The position numbers and the translations under genes are program-made. Below are positions 20,324 through 29,788 of a stretch of 64,000 bases of DNA, piece after piece. The DNA is from Aurantiochytrium sp. KH105 (taxonomy: Eukaryota > Sar > Bigyra > Thraustochytrida > Thraustochytriidae). The stretch spans positions 1 to 64,000 of the forward strand of contig BGKB01000197.1 of the NCBI GenBank assembly GCA_003116975.1, read 5' to 3'. How positions within the stretch are numbered: the first letter of the stretch is position 1; each line of letters begins with the position of its first letter. The notes beneath the pieces were generated by a model. That model did no database searches and was not told the DNA's origin. It saw only the letters and a list, made by a program, of their open reading frames with translations.

Positions 20324-20929
20324 TCATGCCGTCCGCTTGATGATGTGAAAACCGCTGTCGGATTGGATGATGCCACTGATTTCATTGACAGCCAAATGAA
20401 AGGCGGCGTCTTCGAAGGGCTTTTGCATCATGCCGCGGCCAAATTTGCCGAGATCGCCACCTCGCTTGAAACTGCTGTCATCGCTCTCGGCCTGAGCGAT
20501 GTCTTCGAATTTAGAGGGGTCCTCCGCGAGCTTGGCTTGAATGCTCTCAAGGCCAGCAATGGCCTCTTCCGGGGTGCGTGAAATCCTTTCGTTCGTCCTT
20601 CGGCTTACGGGGTTTCGCGAGCCGGTATGCTTGTACAAAATGTGAGACGCTCTCACTTGGGTGGGCAGCGCGGCATCCTCAGCCGTTGGCTTTTCCCATC
20701 GAGAAGTGCGAGAGAACTCGTTGAAGAAGTAAATGCTTCCGGGGTGCGATCTGTGCAACGCGGCATCAAAAACCACGTCCACACCATTTATTGGACGAAG
20801 CGTGCACGGCGTGTTAGTTGAGATGCTGCGCTGCGATATTGAAAAGTCTATGGCTTGGGGGGAGTGGCTAACTTACGAGCTTTCCCGAGCGACCCAGCCC
20901 GGCGGCAGCGAGAGCTGCTCCGTCGTCAT
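20324..20929 (-). CDS. PIN1: PIN1-type peptidyl-prolyl isomerase (WW + parvulin, 2 exons)
   Basis: Exon 1 runs 20929-20877 and exon 2 runs 20750-20324. The intron (GTAAGT donor, TTGCACAG acceptor) is phase 2. The joined protein has 159 residues, as expected for PIN1 (about 163). A WW domain spans residues 7-38 (LPPGW ... YFFNEFSRTSRWEKP) and the parvulin domain 51-158 (RASHILYKH, RGGDLGKFGRG, MQKPFEDAAFHL, SDSGFHIIKR). It isomerises phospho-Ser/Thr-Pro bonds and acts in the nucleus in cell-cycle and transcription control. Of the phosphate-binding set, Lys58 and Arg63 are present, while the second Arg is Asn64. The position of the classical active-site Cys is Asp109, as in some other parvulins. 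Confidence 0.92.
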
Positions 20930-21399
20930 GGTCAACCAACTTTATGAACGCGGGGGGCACGCAGTGGCCGATGGTCTGCTGCGTAACGGCGGAGGCACAG
21001 TCGCGCAACGGCGCTAGGACGATAGCGCGGCCGGACACGCGGCGTAGACGACGCGGCTCTTGAGGCGAGCGACCCGATCGACCTTGCTGACGTGCTATCG
21101 CTGAGCAGTACTACTTTCGACGAGCGTAGTACGTGTCTTGCCGTGCTGCGCGCAGCCTTGCCAAAAAACTTTTTTTTTTTTTTGCGACGCCTCTGACCGC
21201 TTTTTTGCCTCCTCCTTGTCAGTCACCCGAGTCCATGAAGACCGCTCAGCTAGCCTTGCGCCATCCGCCACCGAGTCTTTTTACGTGGGCAACCTTAATT
21301 TTTGTTACTAAATACATACGTACATCGAGCAGTATGACCCATCTCTGGCGGGCGGCGATCGCAGTATCGTACCTGTGCCATGGTGGCTTAACGTGGCGT
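20930..21399. other. intergenic region between two minus-strand genes
   Basis: No gene is seen. The right half contains a run of about 17 T at 21167-21183. The left part should be the promoter of PIN1. Confidence 0.5.
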
Positions 21400-22482
21400 T
21401 TAGCGCGACTCACGCGGGGCACTGTCAGGAAGATCGTCAGCATTTTCGTCACCAAAATCGAAATGGGCACGCTTGCTTTCCTGCCTTTTGTTGCGAGGAG
21501 ACTGCGCAAATTCCTCGGCGATGCGACGCTCAAGGGCTTCGCGAGCGGCCTGGCGAGAACGCTCGAGCCGAATATTTGAGGACTCAATGAAAAGCGGCGG
21601 CGGCTCGTTGCCTGATTTGCGGCCGCGGAGCTGGGAAAGCTCGACAGACTTTTCCTCTTGCAGCGAGCGATCAAAGTCGGGCGTTTGCGCCGCGCGGCGT
21701 GAGCGCTGGTTTGTTTTCTCCGATTTCTTCGGTTTTCGGCGCTGCTTCAAGGGGGGAACCTGGGTACCCCGGAGTTTGCCCTTTTCTTGGAGCGCCTCGA
21801 TGGCCCGCGAATGATCGATATCGAGTAGCGTTTTGTCGTGGGTGTCAAGCCGGTATTTCAGCCTTCTAATACGCCGAATGTGACCCATACGAGCATCGGC
21901 GGACATCTGAAAAGCTTCATCCCGCTGGCGGATGGATGCAGCAAAGAGGTGCGCATGGGTCTTGTCTGCAGCTTTGACGAGAAGCCTCCAACCAAGCCGC
22001 ACCAAACTAAAGGTGGGCGGATCGATGTAGTCGTCTGGAATGTCGATACCCGCGGCTTCGAGGTCCTTGCGTCTGTGTGCATGAACAATGGATCCTTTGG
22101 TCATGATGTGAACCCAGCGGTCAAATTCTGCGTCCAGCACATCTTCAAAGGCATCAATTTGCATCTGAATGTACTTTCTTCGTTTCACGTTGCCATCTTT
22201 GTCAGGTTTGAGCAAAACAAATGCACCGCGAGCTGCCTCGATTTCATCTGAGGTGAGCTTTTCAACCTGGGTGAGAAATTCTGCAAAGGAAATCGATCCA
22301 TTTCCGCCCACGTCCAGACGGTCAAAGACGCTGGCAACCTTTTTATATCTGTAGTGTCTCAAGAGCTGATCCTCCTCCTCCTCCTCCTCCTCTTCCTCGT
22401 TGTCGGCGTCATCGTCTTTGTCGTTGGCTTTGCTTTCCTCTCCAGCATCGCCTTTGCCGCTTGAACCTTTTCCTCGCGGCAT
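21400..22482 (-). CDS. EF-hand protein with acidic N-terminus and basic, coiled C-terminus
   Basis: The product is 360 residues. The N-terminus is Lys/Gly then strongly acidic (a run of nine Glu near residues 30-38). An EF-hand follows, with loop DVGGNGSISFAEF preceded by a VASVFDRL helix. A degenerate partner (LLKPDKDGNVKRRKY) comes 35 residues later, so the pair could bind one calcium. The middle (about 110-230) contains Trp/Arg-rich helical sequence. The C-terminal third is Arg/Lys/Gln-rich with a predicted helix (RSRQAAREALERRIAEEF). Homologues of this type occur widely as uncharacterised protist EF-hand proteins; I do not assign a specific role. The ATG at 22482 is the first in frame and sits in a TTTCGGC-free, GC-rich context. 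Confidence 0.75.
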   Translation of the reverse strand: MPRGKGSSGKGDAGEESKANDKDDDADNEEEEEEEEEDQLLRHYRYKKVASVFDRLDVGGNGSISFAEFLTQVEKLTSDEIEAARGAFVLLKPDKDGNVKRRKYIQMQIDAFEDVLDAEFDRWVHIMTKGSIVHAHRRKDLEAAGIDIPDDYIDPPTFSLVRLGWRLLVKAADKTHAHLFAASIRQRDEAFQMSADARMGHIRRIRRLKYRLDTHDKTLLDIDHSRAIEALQEKGKLRGTQVPPLKQRRKPKKSEKTNQRSRRAAQTPDFDRSLQEEKSVELSQLRGRKSGNEPPPLFIESSNIRLERSRQAAREALERRIAEEFAQSPRNKRQESKRAHFDFGDENADDLPDSAPRESR

Positions 22483-23458
22483 TTCGGCACAAGCGTCCTC
22501 TTCGTTAACTTGAGCGAAACAACGATTGTGCAGCTACGCATGCATGCACGACCTTTGCTCGTTCCTCTGGGCGTGCATCGCAGAGGTCCGGCCAGAGGCC
22601 TCTGGCACGAATCTGACTTTTAATCAATTGATCGCAGACGCGCGGCGCGCGGCTCGTGCCCGCCGCAGGTCTTGCGAGAACCTCAGCTTGACAAAACCAG
22701 TGGAACTTGGAAAGTAGCCGTTGGAACAAACCAGAATATCCTCGTTGACTTTATCCGTATTCCATGATATTCCACTGCCTCGGGTCTGTCCGCTCCGAGT
22801 CACCGCTCTGTGGAGAAAGGGAGGAAGGAGGGGGCCTCTTTGAGCGTGCGTGGACTGCGCGGGCGACCGACTGCGACCGACTGCGCGCGCAGCTGCAGCA
22901 TGCAGCGCCAGCGGCCAGTGTCGACCACCCGTGTGCGTGTCTGTTTTGGACAAGCCGCGAGAATCGCGGAGAATGCTGCGCTGCTGGAATCGGAAGCGGC
23001 TTTTTCAGCGGGGTTGCTCTGCGACGGCCCCTCCCTCGTTCGCTGCATGACAGACAATCTTCTTCTCTGATGAGCAATCTAATTAGGTTATTATACCGAG
23101 GTCAAAGAGGGAAGCAAACAAGAGACAAGATACGACAACAACAAGAGCTTCAAAAAATGGAGAGGGAAAAAGAGAGAGTGAGAGAGATGAGGCTGGCAGC
23201 AGCAGCTGCCGAGAGCAAAACCAGAATCGCAAGGCAAAAAGGCACTGCACCGCCAGAACTAGCCTTGTAGGAGCAGGTTGGGGCACGTCCGGCAGCGCCG
23301 CCTCGGCCGCCGCCCAGCGCCGCCGCCGCTGCTGCAGTTGCAGCTACTGCTGATACTGGTACCGCCCGCACCTTGTCGTGTCCCTTCTCTGTGTCACGGG
23401 CCTCAGAGACGGCACATAAGATAAGGTCACAGGTCTCGTGGGATCAAGTCTTGCAAGC
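22483..23458. promoter_or_regulatory. divergent intergenic region, EF-hand gene / alcohol dehydrogenase
   Basis: This stretch lies between divergent starts. It contains a 66-codon ORF at 23070-23270 (plus) encoding a charged, coiled-coil-like peptide (QELQKMEREKERVREMRL). It could be a small protein, an upstream ORF of the dehydrogenase or chance; I do not call it as a gene. The remainder is GC-rich without features I can name. Confidence 0.4.
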
Positions 23459-24631
23459 ATGAAGGCAGCCTCGTCGTTCCTCTTTCAAAGCACCAAGAGC
23501 ATCTGGTGCGAGCTCGGGTCTGCAGGCCATGTCGGGCGCATTCTAAGCGAAGAACTTATGATCAAGAGCAAGCAAAGTGGTTCTGTGGTTGTGGTCTCGG
23601 ATAAGGGAATCACGAGCCGCGGTCTAGAGCTCAAGAGCTTTGAAAATCTGTCAGAGCATGGGTACGATGTGGTCATGTTCGATGACGTCGTTGCCGACCC
23701 GCCTGAGAGCGTAGTTCTCGATGCTGTGGAGCTGGCCAAGAGCGTGGACGCCTCGTGCGTCGTGGGCTTTGGTGGCGGCTCCTCGCTCGATGTGGCCAAG
23801 CTGGTGGCCTTTTTGGCCCATCCCGGAAGCAAGCAGACGATCAAGGACATTTATGGTGTCGGCAACTGTTTCGGGCCTCGTCTGCCATTGGTGCAGATCC
23901 CCACCACGGCGGGTACTGGCTCGGAGGTGACGCCGATTTCCATCATCACGACGGGAGAAAACGAAAAGCAAGGCGTCGTCTCGCCGCTTCTCTTGCCCGA
24001 CGTGGCCGTTCTGGACGGTGAGTTGACCACATCGCTCCCGGCTCCTGTGACGGCTGCAACGGGCGTAGACGCCATGGTGCACGCCATTGAAGCGTACACG
24101 AGCAAATTCAAGAAGAACCCGCTTTCGGACTTGCTTGCTCGCGAGGCGCTCAATCTTCTCGGCGCCAACATTCGCACCGTTTGCAAGGATCCAAAGAATG
24201 TTGACGCGCGCTCCAACATGCTGCTGGGATCGACGTACGCGGGAATGTCCTTTGCCAACTCTCCGGTAGCGGCCGTGCACGCTCTTGCGTATCCGATTGG
24301 TTCTCACTTTCACGTTCCGCACGGACTTTCGAATGCGCTGATGTTGCCTCATGTGCTGCGCTTTAATATGGACGCGGCCCGCGACCAGTACGCAGAGCTG
24401 GCCCCGATTGTCTTTCCTGGTTCCCCAGCCCGCGCAGAGGCACTTGTCGAAGGCATTGAGCAACTGATTGACGATCTCGAAATGGAGAACCGTCTTGAGC
24501 AAGTGGGTATCGCCGAGTCTGATCTTGAGATGCTCGCACAATTGGCCATGAAGCAAACACGCCTCTTGCCCAACAACCCGCGCGAGGTGACCGAGTCCGA
24601 TGCCTTTGCGCTCTATCGCCAGGCGCTTTAG
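23459..24631 (+). CDS. iron-containing (type III) alcohol dehydrogenase
   Basis: The start is the ATG at 23459; the frame upstream has only GTG. The product is 390 residues, typical of the family. The nucleotide-binding segment VGFGGGSSLDVAK and the substrate/NAD segment IPTTAGTGSEVTPISII are intact. The metal site is complete: Asp204 and His208 in VDAMVHAIEAYTS, His274 in AAVHALAYPIG and His288 in PHGLSNALMLP. The enzyme should oxidise a short-chain alcohol or reduce an aldehyde using NAD(P)H and Fe2+. Closest by eye are bacterial-type single-domain enzymes (1,3-propanediol, lactaldehyde or methanol dehydrogenase class) rather than the bifunctional AdhE. No clear targeting peptide is seen, so it is probably cytosolic. 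It converges on the RecQ gene with only about 180 bp between. Confidence 0.92.
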   Translation: MKAASSFLFQSTKSIWCELGSAGHVGRILSEELMIKSKQSGSVVVVSDKGITSRGLELKSFENLSEHGYDVVMFDDVVADPPESVVLDAVELAKSVDASCVVGFGGGSSLDVAKLVAFLAHPGSKQTIKDIYGVGNCFGPRLPLVQIPTTAGTGSEVTPISIITTGENEKQGVVSPLLLPDVAVLDGELTTSLPAPVTAATGVDAMVHAIEAYTSKFKKNPLSDLLAREALNLLGANIRTVCKDPKNVDARSNMLLGSTYAGMSFANSPVAAVHALAYPIGSHFHVPHGLSNALMLPHVLRFNMDAARDQYAELAPIVFPGSPARAEALVEGIEQLIDDLEMENRLEQVGIAESDLEMLAQLAMKQTRLLPNNPREVTESDAFALYRQAL

Positions 24632-24812
24632 CAAGCTTGCGTGTGCGTGTGTAGGATGCGGGTGGTGTTGAAAGGTGGGAAAGACCCGTAGTACTGCTCT
24701 GACACATTTCTTGCTCTATTCTTTGCAATACAATACATACAATTAATTTACAGGGTACTACTACACTTTTTGGGGGATCAGCTGCGATTGGGCGCCGCTT
24801 TCTTCGTGTACA

Positions 24813-27800
24813 TTAAAAGTCAAAGTCGGAGTCGTCATCGTCGCTAAAGGCTCGAATACCGATGCGGGAAGGGTTACGCGGCGATGAGGACGACGCCTTG
24901 TTGGCCGCATTATGTTGCTTTGGCCCGTGCACGGGTGGTGTCGATGCACTTTGCGTGGGGTCGTCGTCGTGGCTGCGGGTCCCGGCAGGGTCTGAAACGC
25001 CCTTGCCGCTACCTCTTGAGTCGGTTCCGTCGCCAAGCTCGGCCACTGTATCATGATAGGCATGTTCGTCGTCGTCGTCGTCATCATCATCATCATCATC
25101 ATCATCGACGAGGGAAAAGCGCGGCGGTGTCCTGCCAGTTTTGCCCTTGTGGGATTGTTTTTTATGCCGGGAAGTAGATCCATTAGCTGGCGACGTGCTT
25201 TGGTTTGTGGAGACTGGCTTTGCGATTTTGTGATGCTTCAATTCGGTCTCGGTTTCACTTTGGTATTCGCTCTCATTATCATCGTCGATGAGTGTAAAGC
25301 GTGGAGGGTTCCTGGAGTATTTCTTCGAAAGAGACTTTGCGTCGACCTTGCTCTTGGATATGGATGAATTCCTCACGGCTTTTGATGCCTGACTACGCTC
25401 GCGATCTTGATTGTCGTCATTATGCCCACTTGCTTTCTCTCTTCTGACCACCGACTGTTTCTCCCCACCATTGATATCGTCCCCATCTTCATTTTCGTCA
25501 TCTTCGTCCTCATCATCGACGAGAGTGAAGCTAGGAAAGTTGGATCGTTTGCCTTCAGACCGTGCAGGTGACTTGACTTTGACATGGTGCTCGGCGGCGC
25601 GCCCCGTGGCCGAGTCGCCATTATCCTCGTCGACATCACTGTCGAGAGCGAAGCTGGGCGGTATTTGCGAAACGTGCGATTTCGATCGAGAACGAAAGGG
25701 ACTCTTGCTACCACCACTCTTTTGCTGAACGAGATCATCATCATCGCCATTTTCCTCCTCATTCTTGTCATCTTCGATGAGACAGTCGTCATGGTCGTTG
25801 TCCAGGCTTTGTGCATCGAGGGCGTCGTCCAGCCACTCGTTGGCGGCAGCATCCTCATCGGTACTGCTCTCATCATCGCTGGCGTTGCGCTTGGATCCTG
25901 GTTTCCTCAAGGATTTCGCGCGTTTGGTATTCCTCTTTTTCTGGACCGTCGATGTCGTCGAGGAGCGAGAGCGTTTCCTCTTTGTTTTTAACGGCGTGGA
26001 CTTGGTCGCGCTTGCTGGCTTGCAAGATTCGTTTGTGCTAGGAATATGATACCTGACTTTGAAGGTATTGTTCAGAAGTGACGAGGCGTAGACCCCCGGC
26101 TCAAGGTACGCATTTGTCTTGTAGCTAGAAGAGCGCCATTTGATCTGCAGGACTGAATAAAGAAGAAGCTGCATGCAGAGTTGTTCACCTTCCTGCACTG
26201 ACCATGACTTGCCAGCCTTGGTTTTCGGCTTGCAGTCTTTGCGCCAGGCTTGCAAAAGCTTTGTCATGGTGACATTTGCCTGCTTGGCGGGCCCGCGCAA
26301 GAGGCTTCGCAGCGTGGCGAGGAGTGAGGTGGCATGAGCAGATGCGTCGAAAAGCTCGTACGAAGGGCTGTTACCGTGAGCAGAGGTTGCGCAAACATCG
26401 CATTTGCCTTGGCAGAGTTTTTCCTTGTCAAAGGGCTCGCCAAATACACTGGCCATGAATTGGCGGCGGCAATTCACGACGTTTTCGCAGTAGCGCACGA
26501 TCTCGAGAAGCTTTTGGTCGCCGTTCACGGTGTCTGACACGAGAGCGCTGACGCGAAGTACATCGGGGCGGCGGTAGAAAAGCACGCAGTGGGCTTTGTT
26601 TCCGTCGCGGCCTGCACGGCCGGACTCTTGGCAGTAGGCTTCCATATTTTTAGGAATGGAAAGGTGCACGACGAAGCGGACGTCGGGTTTGTCGATGCCC
26701 ATGCCAAAGGCAGAGGTGGCGCAAATGAGCTGGACCTGACTTGTTCCGCGTGGGGCCTTGGGGGCCGATGCGGCGGCGGCACTATAGGTGCTCCACTTTT
26801 GGTGAATGAGTTCTTTGGTGGCTGCGTCGAGGTCTGCGTGGTACGGTGCCGCGCCGATGCCCTCGCGCACGAGGGCCTTGGCAGTTTCTTCAGTGTCCTT
26901 GCGAGAGAAGCAATAGACGATTCCGCACTGGCGTGGAAAGCGGGCCTTGATCATGTCGGCGAGTTCGCGGAACTGGTCATTTGCGGCAGAGGACTTGGCG
27001 ACGACTTCGTAGACCAGGTTTGGGCGATTGAAGGTGGAGCGAAAGCGGACCCAACTGTGTCGCGCGGATGCGGCGCTGCCGAGAAGGGTCTCGCAGACTG
27101 ATTTTTCGACGCGAGCCGTGGCGGTGGCCGTGACGGCGAGAATGGGCGTTTGAGGAAAGCGTTGTTTGAGGATATGAAGCTTGCGGTAGTCGGGGCGAAA
27201 GTCGTGGCCCATGGTGGAGCAGCAGTGGGCCTCGTCGACGACGAAGCGACCGAGAGCGTCGCGTTCGTAGAGATTTTCAAGAGCGCTCATGAGCTGTTTG
27301 CTTTTTGTGATTTTTTCGGGAGTGACGTAGAGGAGGCGAAGTTGAAGGGCACGGATGGCGTGGAGGGTGTCTCGCGCGTCTTCGCGGGAGGTTTCGCCGC
27401 AGAGCATGGTGGCGGCAATATTTTTCTTGAGGAGAGACATGACCTGGTCGCGGCTGAGACTGAGCAGCGGGGAGATGACGACGGTGAGCTTGCGCGGTTC
27501 AAAGACGGCAGGAAGCTGGTAGATGAGGCTCTTGCCCGCGCCGGTTGGCATGACGACGAAGGTGTCGACGCCAGAGAGAGTGGCGTTGATGGCGCATAGT
27601 TGTAGCGAGCGAAAAGTGTGGAAGCCAAATGTTTCGCGAAGGACGCGGCGAATGCCGGGTGAGTGGTTGAAGTCTTCGGATTCCCAGCGTTTGGAGCGTG
27701 CGGCGCCGTGGGCCTGGCGCTGCATGTCACGGAGTTCCTCTTCGCAAGCGGAGCGTTTGGCCTCGAGGTTGCGTAGTCTAGTATCGAGGAGTTCGCGTTC

Positions 27801-28088
27801 GCGTTGTAGCGAGGTGATTTCGTGCGTGATTTTGTTGAGTTCATCCTGTTTGAGGTTGCGTTGTTTGGCGAGGGCTTGGATGGCGCTGTTTGTTTGTGCT
27901 GATGCTGATGCTGATGCTGATGACGAGGACGAGGTCGACGCCGTTTTGTCGCGGGAGAGTGTGAGGGCTCCGTTTCTTGCGGGCCGTGCAGCCGATCGGT
28001 GTTGCTGGTGCTGGTGGTATTGCCGGTCCTCAACGTCTTCCTCGCGCTCGCCGTCGGAGCAGAGATCGATGGCCCCGGGAGGACTCAT
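24813..28088 (-). CDS. RecQ family DNA helicase with long acidic, motif-repeat tail
   Basis: The start is placed at the ATG at 28088 (MSPPGAIDLCSDGE); an in-frame extension to 28349 is Gly/Pro-rich and less likely coding. This gives 1091 residues. A coiled coil (ELNKITHEITSLQRERELL) at about 70-125 is followed by the helicase core: VVMPTGAGKSLIYQLPAVF near 181 and VVDEAHCCSTMGHDFRPDY near 282. The C-terminal half carries STFNRPNLVYEV, ICATSAFGMGIDKPDVR and QESGRAGRDG. A Cys-containing zinc-binding region (CRRQFMASVFGEPF then CQGKCDVC) and a winged-helix-like RQC follow. The layout is like human RECQL1. The last 350 residues are Ser/Lys/acidic and repeat a P-P-x-F-x-L-[VI]-D-D motif. Role: unwinding DNA during repair and replication in the nucleus. 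The usual Gln-Trp of the aromatic-rich loop is Thr-Met here. Confidence 0.9.
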   Translation of the reverse strand: MSPPGAIDLCSDGEREEDVEDRQYHQHQQHRSAARPARNGALTLSRDKTASTSSSSSASASASAQTNSAIQALAKQRNLKQDELNKITHEITSLQRERELLDTRLRNLEAKRSACEEELRDMQRQAHGAARSKRWESEDFNHSPGIRRVLRETFGFHTFRSLQLCAINATLSGVDTFVVMPTGAGKSLIYQLPAVFEPRKLTVVISPLLSLSRDQVMSLLKKNIAATMLCGETSREDARDTLHAIRALQLRLLYVTPEKITKSKQLMSALENLYERDALGRFVVDEAHCCSTMGHDFRPDYRKLHILKQRFPQTPILAVTATATARVEKSVCETLLGSAASARHSWVRFRSTFNRPNLVYEVVAKSSAANDQFRELADMIKARFPRQCGIVYCFSRKDTEETAKALVREGIGAAPYHADLDAATKELIHQKWSTYSAAAASAPKAPRGTSQVQLICATSAFGMGIDKPDVRFVVHLSIPKNMEAYCQESGRAGRDGNKAHCVLFYRRPDVLRVSALVSDTVNGDQKLLEIVRYCENVVNCRRQFMASVFGEPFDKEKLCQGKCDVCATSAHGNSPSYELFDASAHATSLLATLRSLLRGPAKQANVTMTKLLQAWRKDCKPKTKAGKSWSVQEGEQLCMQLLLYSVLQIKWRSSSYKTNAYLEPGVYASSLLNNTFKVRYHIPSTNESCKPASATKSTPLKTKRKRSRSSTTSTVQKKRNTKRAKSLRKPGSKRNASDDESSTDEDAAANEWLDDALDAQSLDNDHDDCLIEDDKNEEENGDDDDLVQQKSGGSKSPFRSRSKSHVSQIPPSFALDSDVDEDNGDSATGRAAEHHVKVKSPARSEGKRSNFPSFTLVDDEDEDDENEDGDDINGGEKQSVVRREKASGHNDDNQDRERSQASKAVRNSSISKSKVDAKSLSKKYSRNPPRFTLIDDDNESEYQSETETELKHHKIAKPVSTNQSTSPANGSTSRHKKQSHKGKTGRTPPRFSLVDDDDDDDDDDDDDEHAYHDTVAELGDGTDSRGSGKGVSDPAGTRSHDDDPTQSASTPPVHGPKQHNAANKASSSSPRNPSRIGIRAFSDDDDSDFDF

Positions 28089-28370
28089 GGTGACGCCGCG
28101 CGCCGCTCCGGCTCTGGCTCCGGCGCCGCAGCCGGCGCCAACTCCGGTTCCGGCCCCCGGCCCTGGCTCCGGCCCCGGCCCGGACTGCCCTTGGTTGCTC
28201 GCTCGGTCGCTCGCTAGGTTAGGCTGATTGATGTCTAGTGAGTGATCTGGTGCTTGCTTGTGCTTGGCAATCGCCGCGACACGGAACGAGTACGGTATTG
28301 GACGAACGAGTACGGTATTGGACGAAGGACGCCCAGCGCAAAATCGCAAAAAACTTTGGCCGTCCCGGGT

Positions 28371-28402
<32 letters not shown>

Positions 28403-28607
28403 AGTGGCGGCTGCGTACGCCGGGACGCGAGAGACGGGAGGGAAGGGCAGGCAGGCAGCGTCGCGTCGCGTCGCGTTGCGTCTGCCTTTGCCGGTCCTGG
28501 GTGTCGAAACCCAGGTGCAGCTGCTGCAGCCTCCAGCCTGCAGCGCAGGCCGGAGGATCAGATCAAATCAGCTTAGCTCAGCTCAGCCGAAAGGGAGAGC
28601 GTCCGTC
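28089..28607. promoter_or_regulatory. divergent promoter region, RecQ / small membrane protein
   Basis: Starts of divergent genes lie about 520 bp apart. The region has a tandem direct repeat of about 20 bp (CGAGTACGGTATTGGACGAA) at 28287-28326, a (TTGC)n tract at about 28372-28402, and CGTCG repeats near 28462-28475. The 20-bp duplication could be a regulatory site pair. Confidence 0.45.
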
Positions 28608-28988
28608 ATGAGCGTCCCCAGCGCACCTCGCGCGATGGCGCAGACGTGCGGGCTCATGTTGCTCGTGCTCGTGCCTGTGAGCGCTGTGTTCGCGCTGCTG
28701 TCGAGGGTTCGCTTCTTCACGAACTCGTCGGGTAACCTGGACGCGGAGTGGGAGGACGTTGGCCTTGGCGCAAAAAGATACGAGTTGTACCCAAGCCAGA
28801 CGCCGACGAGGATTGCTCGGGCGCGTACGTTGACGCCCAAGCAGCTCTTTGTGCGAGGAATTCGGGACCCAATGCTCGACTTGGAGCCCTGGGAAGCACT
28901 GGTCCTCGCGGCGCTCTCCGTGGCTTGCTTTCTCTTGTACTTGCGATGTTGCTGCACGGCGCCGCGTCCCAAGCTCAAGGCAACATGA
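28608..28988 (+). CDS. small two-helix membrane protein, unknown
   Basis: The ATG at 28608 gives 126 residues. A hydrophobic N-terminal segment at about 14-34 (GLMLLVLVPVSAVFALL) could be a signal anchor. A second helix lies at about 96-113 (WEALVLAALSVACFLLYL), immediately followed by a Cys-rich, basic tail (RCCCTAPRPKLK) that looks palmitoylatable. The middle 60 residues are polar with one NSS sequon. Codon usage and the clean start make it a likely gene. I do not recognise the family. The frame is open further upstream to 28242, but that part is repetitive and lacks features. Confidence 0.55.
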   Translation: MSVPSAPRAMAQTCGLMLLVLVPVSAVFALLSRVRFFTNSSGNLDAEWEDVGLGAKRYELYPSQTPTRIARARTLTPKQLFVRGIRDPMLDLEPWEALVLAALSVACFLLYLRCCCTAPRPKLKAT

Positions 28989-29170
28989 TCATTGTGCGAG
29001 CCTCGAGCGAGCGAGCAAGCTAGGCCTAGTTCTAGACCTTGATTATCGTTATTGTTGGCCTAGTGTATACTGGTAGGTCTTGCAAGGGCTGCCAACGGCG
29101 ACTGGGAATGTATTGTTGTTGTTGTTGTTTTCTTTTTGCAAAGAAACCAATCAGTGAAAGTATGAAAGGA

Positions 29171-29192
29171 AGAAAGAAAGAAAGAAAGAAAG
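29171..29192. repeat. (GAAA)n microsatellite
   Basis: A pure AAAG/GAAA tract, directly followed by GAAT-type repeats to about 29215. Confidence 0.9.
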
Positions 29193-29250
29193 ATGAATGA
29201 ATGAACGAATGAATGAAACAGAAACAATCAATTTTTCTTTCAAGGTTTTT

Positions 29251-29314
29251 ATTTTATTTCATTTTATTTCATTTTGTTTTCTTTCGTTTTATTTTATTTT
29301 ATTTTATTTTATTT
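29251..29314. repeat. (ATTTT/ATTTC)n pentanucleotide microsatellite
   Basis: ATTTT and ATTTC units alternate, with one interruption around 29276-29290. Confidence 0.9.
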
Positions 29315-29758
29315 GCACAAGCGCAGAAAAAGCTCAGGCGGCTTCCTGGGACGAACTTTGTCGGGCCAGCCCGCCAATGCTCTGTCAACAACGTCAACAA
29401 TCAGATTAGATCCGCGAGCGACGCATCGCTGCTGCAGCTGCAGCTGCAGCTGCAGCAGCTGTCGGTGCTGCCTCCATTCAGCCAGCGGTGTGGCTGTTGC
29501 GCCGCGCCAGCACGCTGTGACGGTCCCTTCGCTCGCGGGTCTCTCTGCTGCTCTCCTCCCTGTGTCTCTCTGCCTTCTGTGCTGGCTGCTGAGCGGCCAC
29601 AGAAGCCGCTTTATTCATCCATCCCTGCCTTGACAAAACAACTTCTCGGCGTGGCCGCTGCAATGGGCTGCAATGGGCTGCGCTGCGCTGCGCCGGGAGG
29701 CAGGGAGTGTCGAGGGAGCCGCCTGCCTCTGGCCGCGGGAGGATTCGCTGCGCCATTG

Positions 29759-29788
29759 GCTGCTGCTGCTGCTGCTGCTGCTGCTGCA
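29759..29788. repeat. (TGC)10 microsatellite
   Basis: A pure trinucleotide tract outside any supported gene. Confidence 0.9.

Noticed and set aside
23070-23270. A 66-residue small protein gene
   Set aside because: It is charged coiled-coil-like sequence in a purine-rich segment, with no recognisable family. It could equally be an upstream ORF or chance.
22764-23437. Additional N-terminal exons of the alcohol dehydrogenase
   Set aside because: The ATG at 23459 gives a family-typical length, and no splice pair joins upstream frames convincingly.
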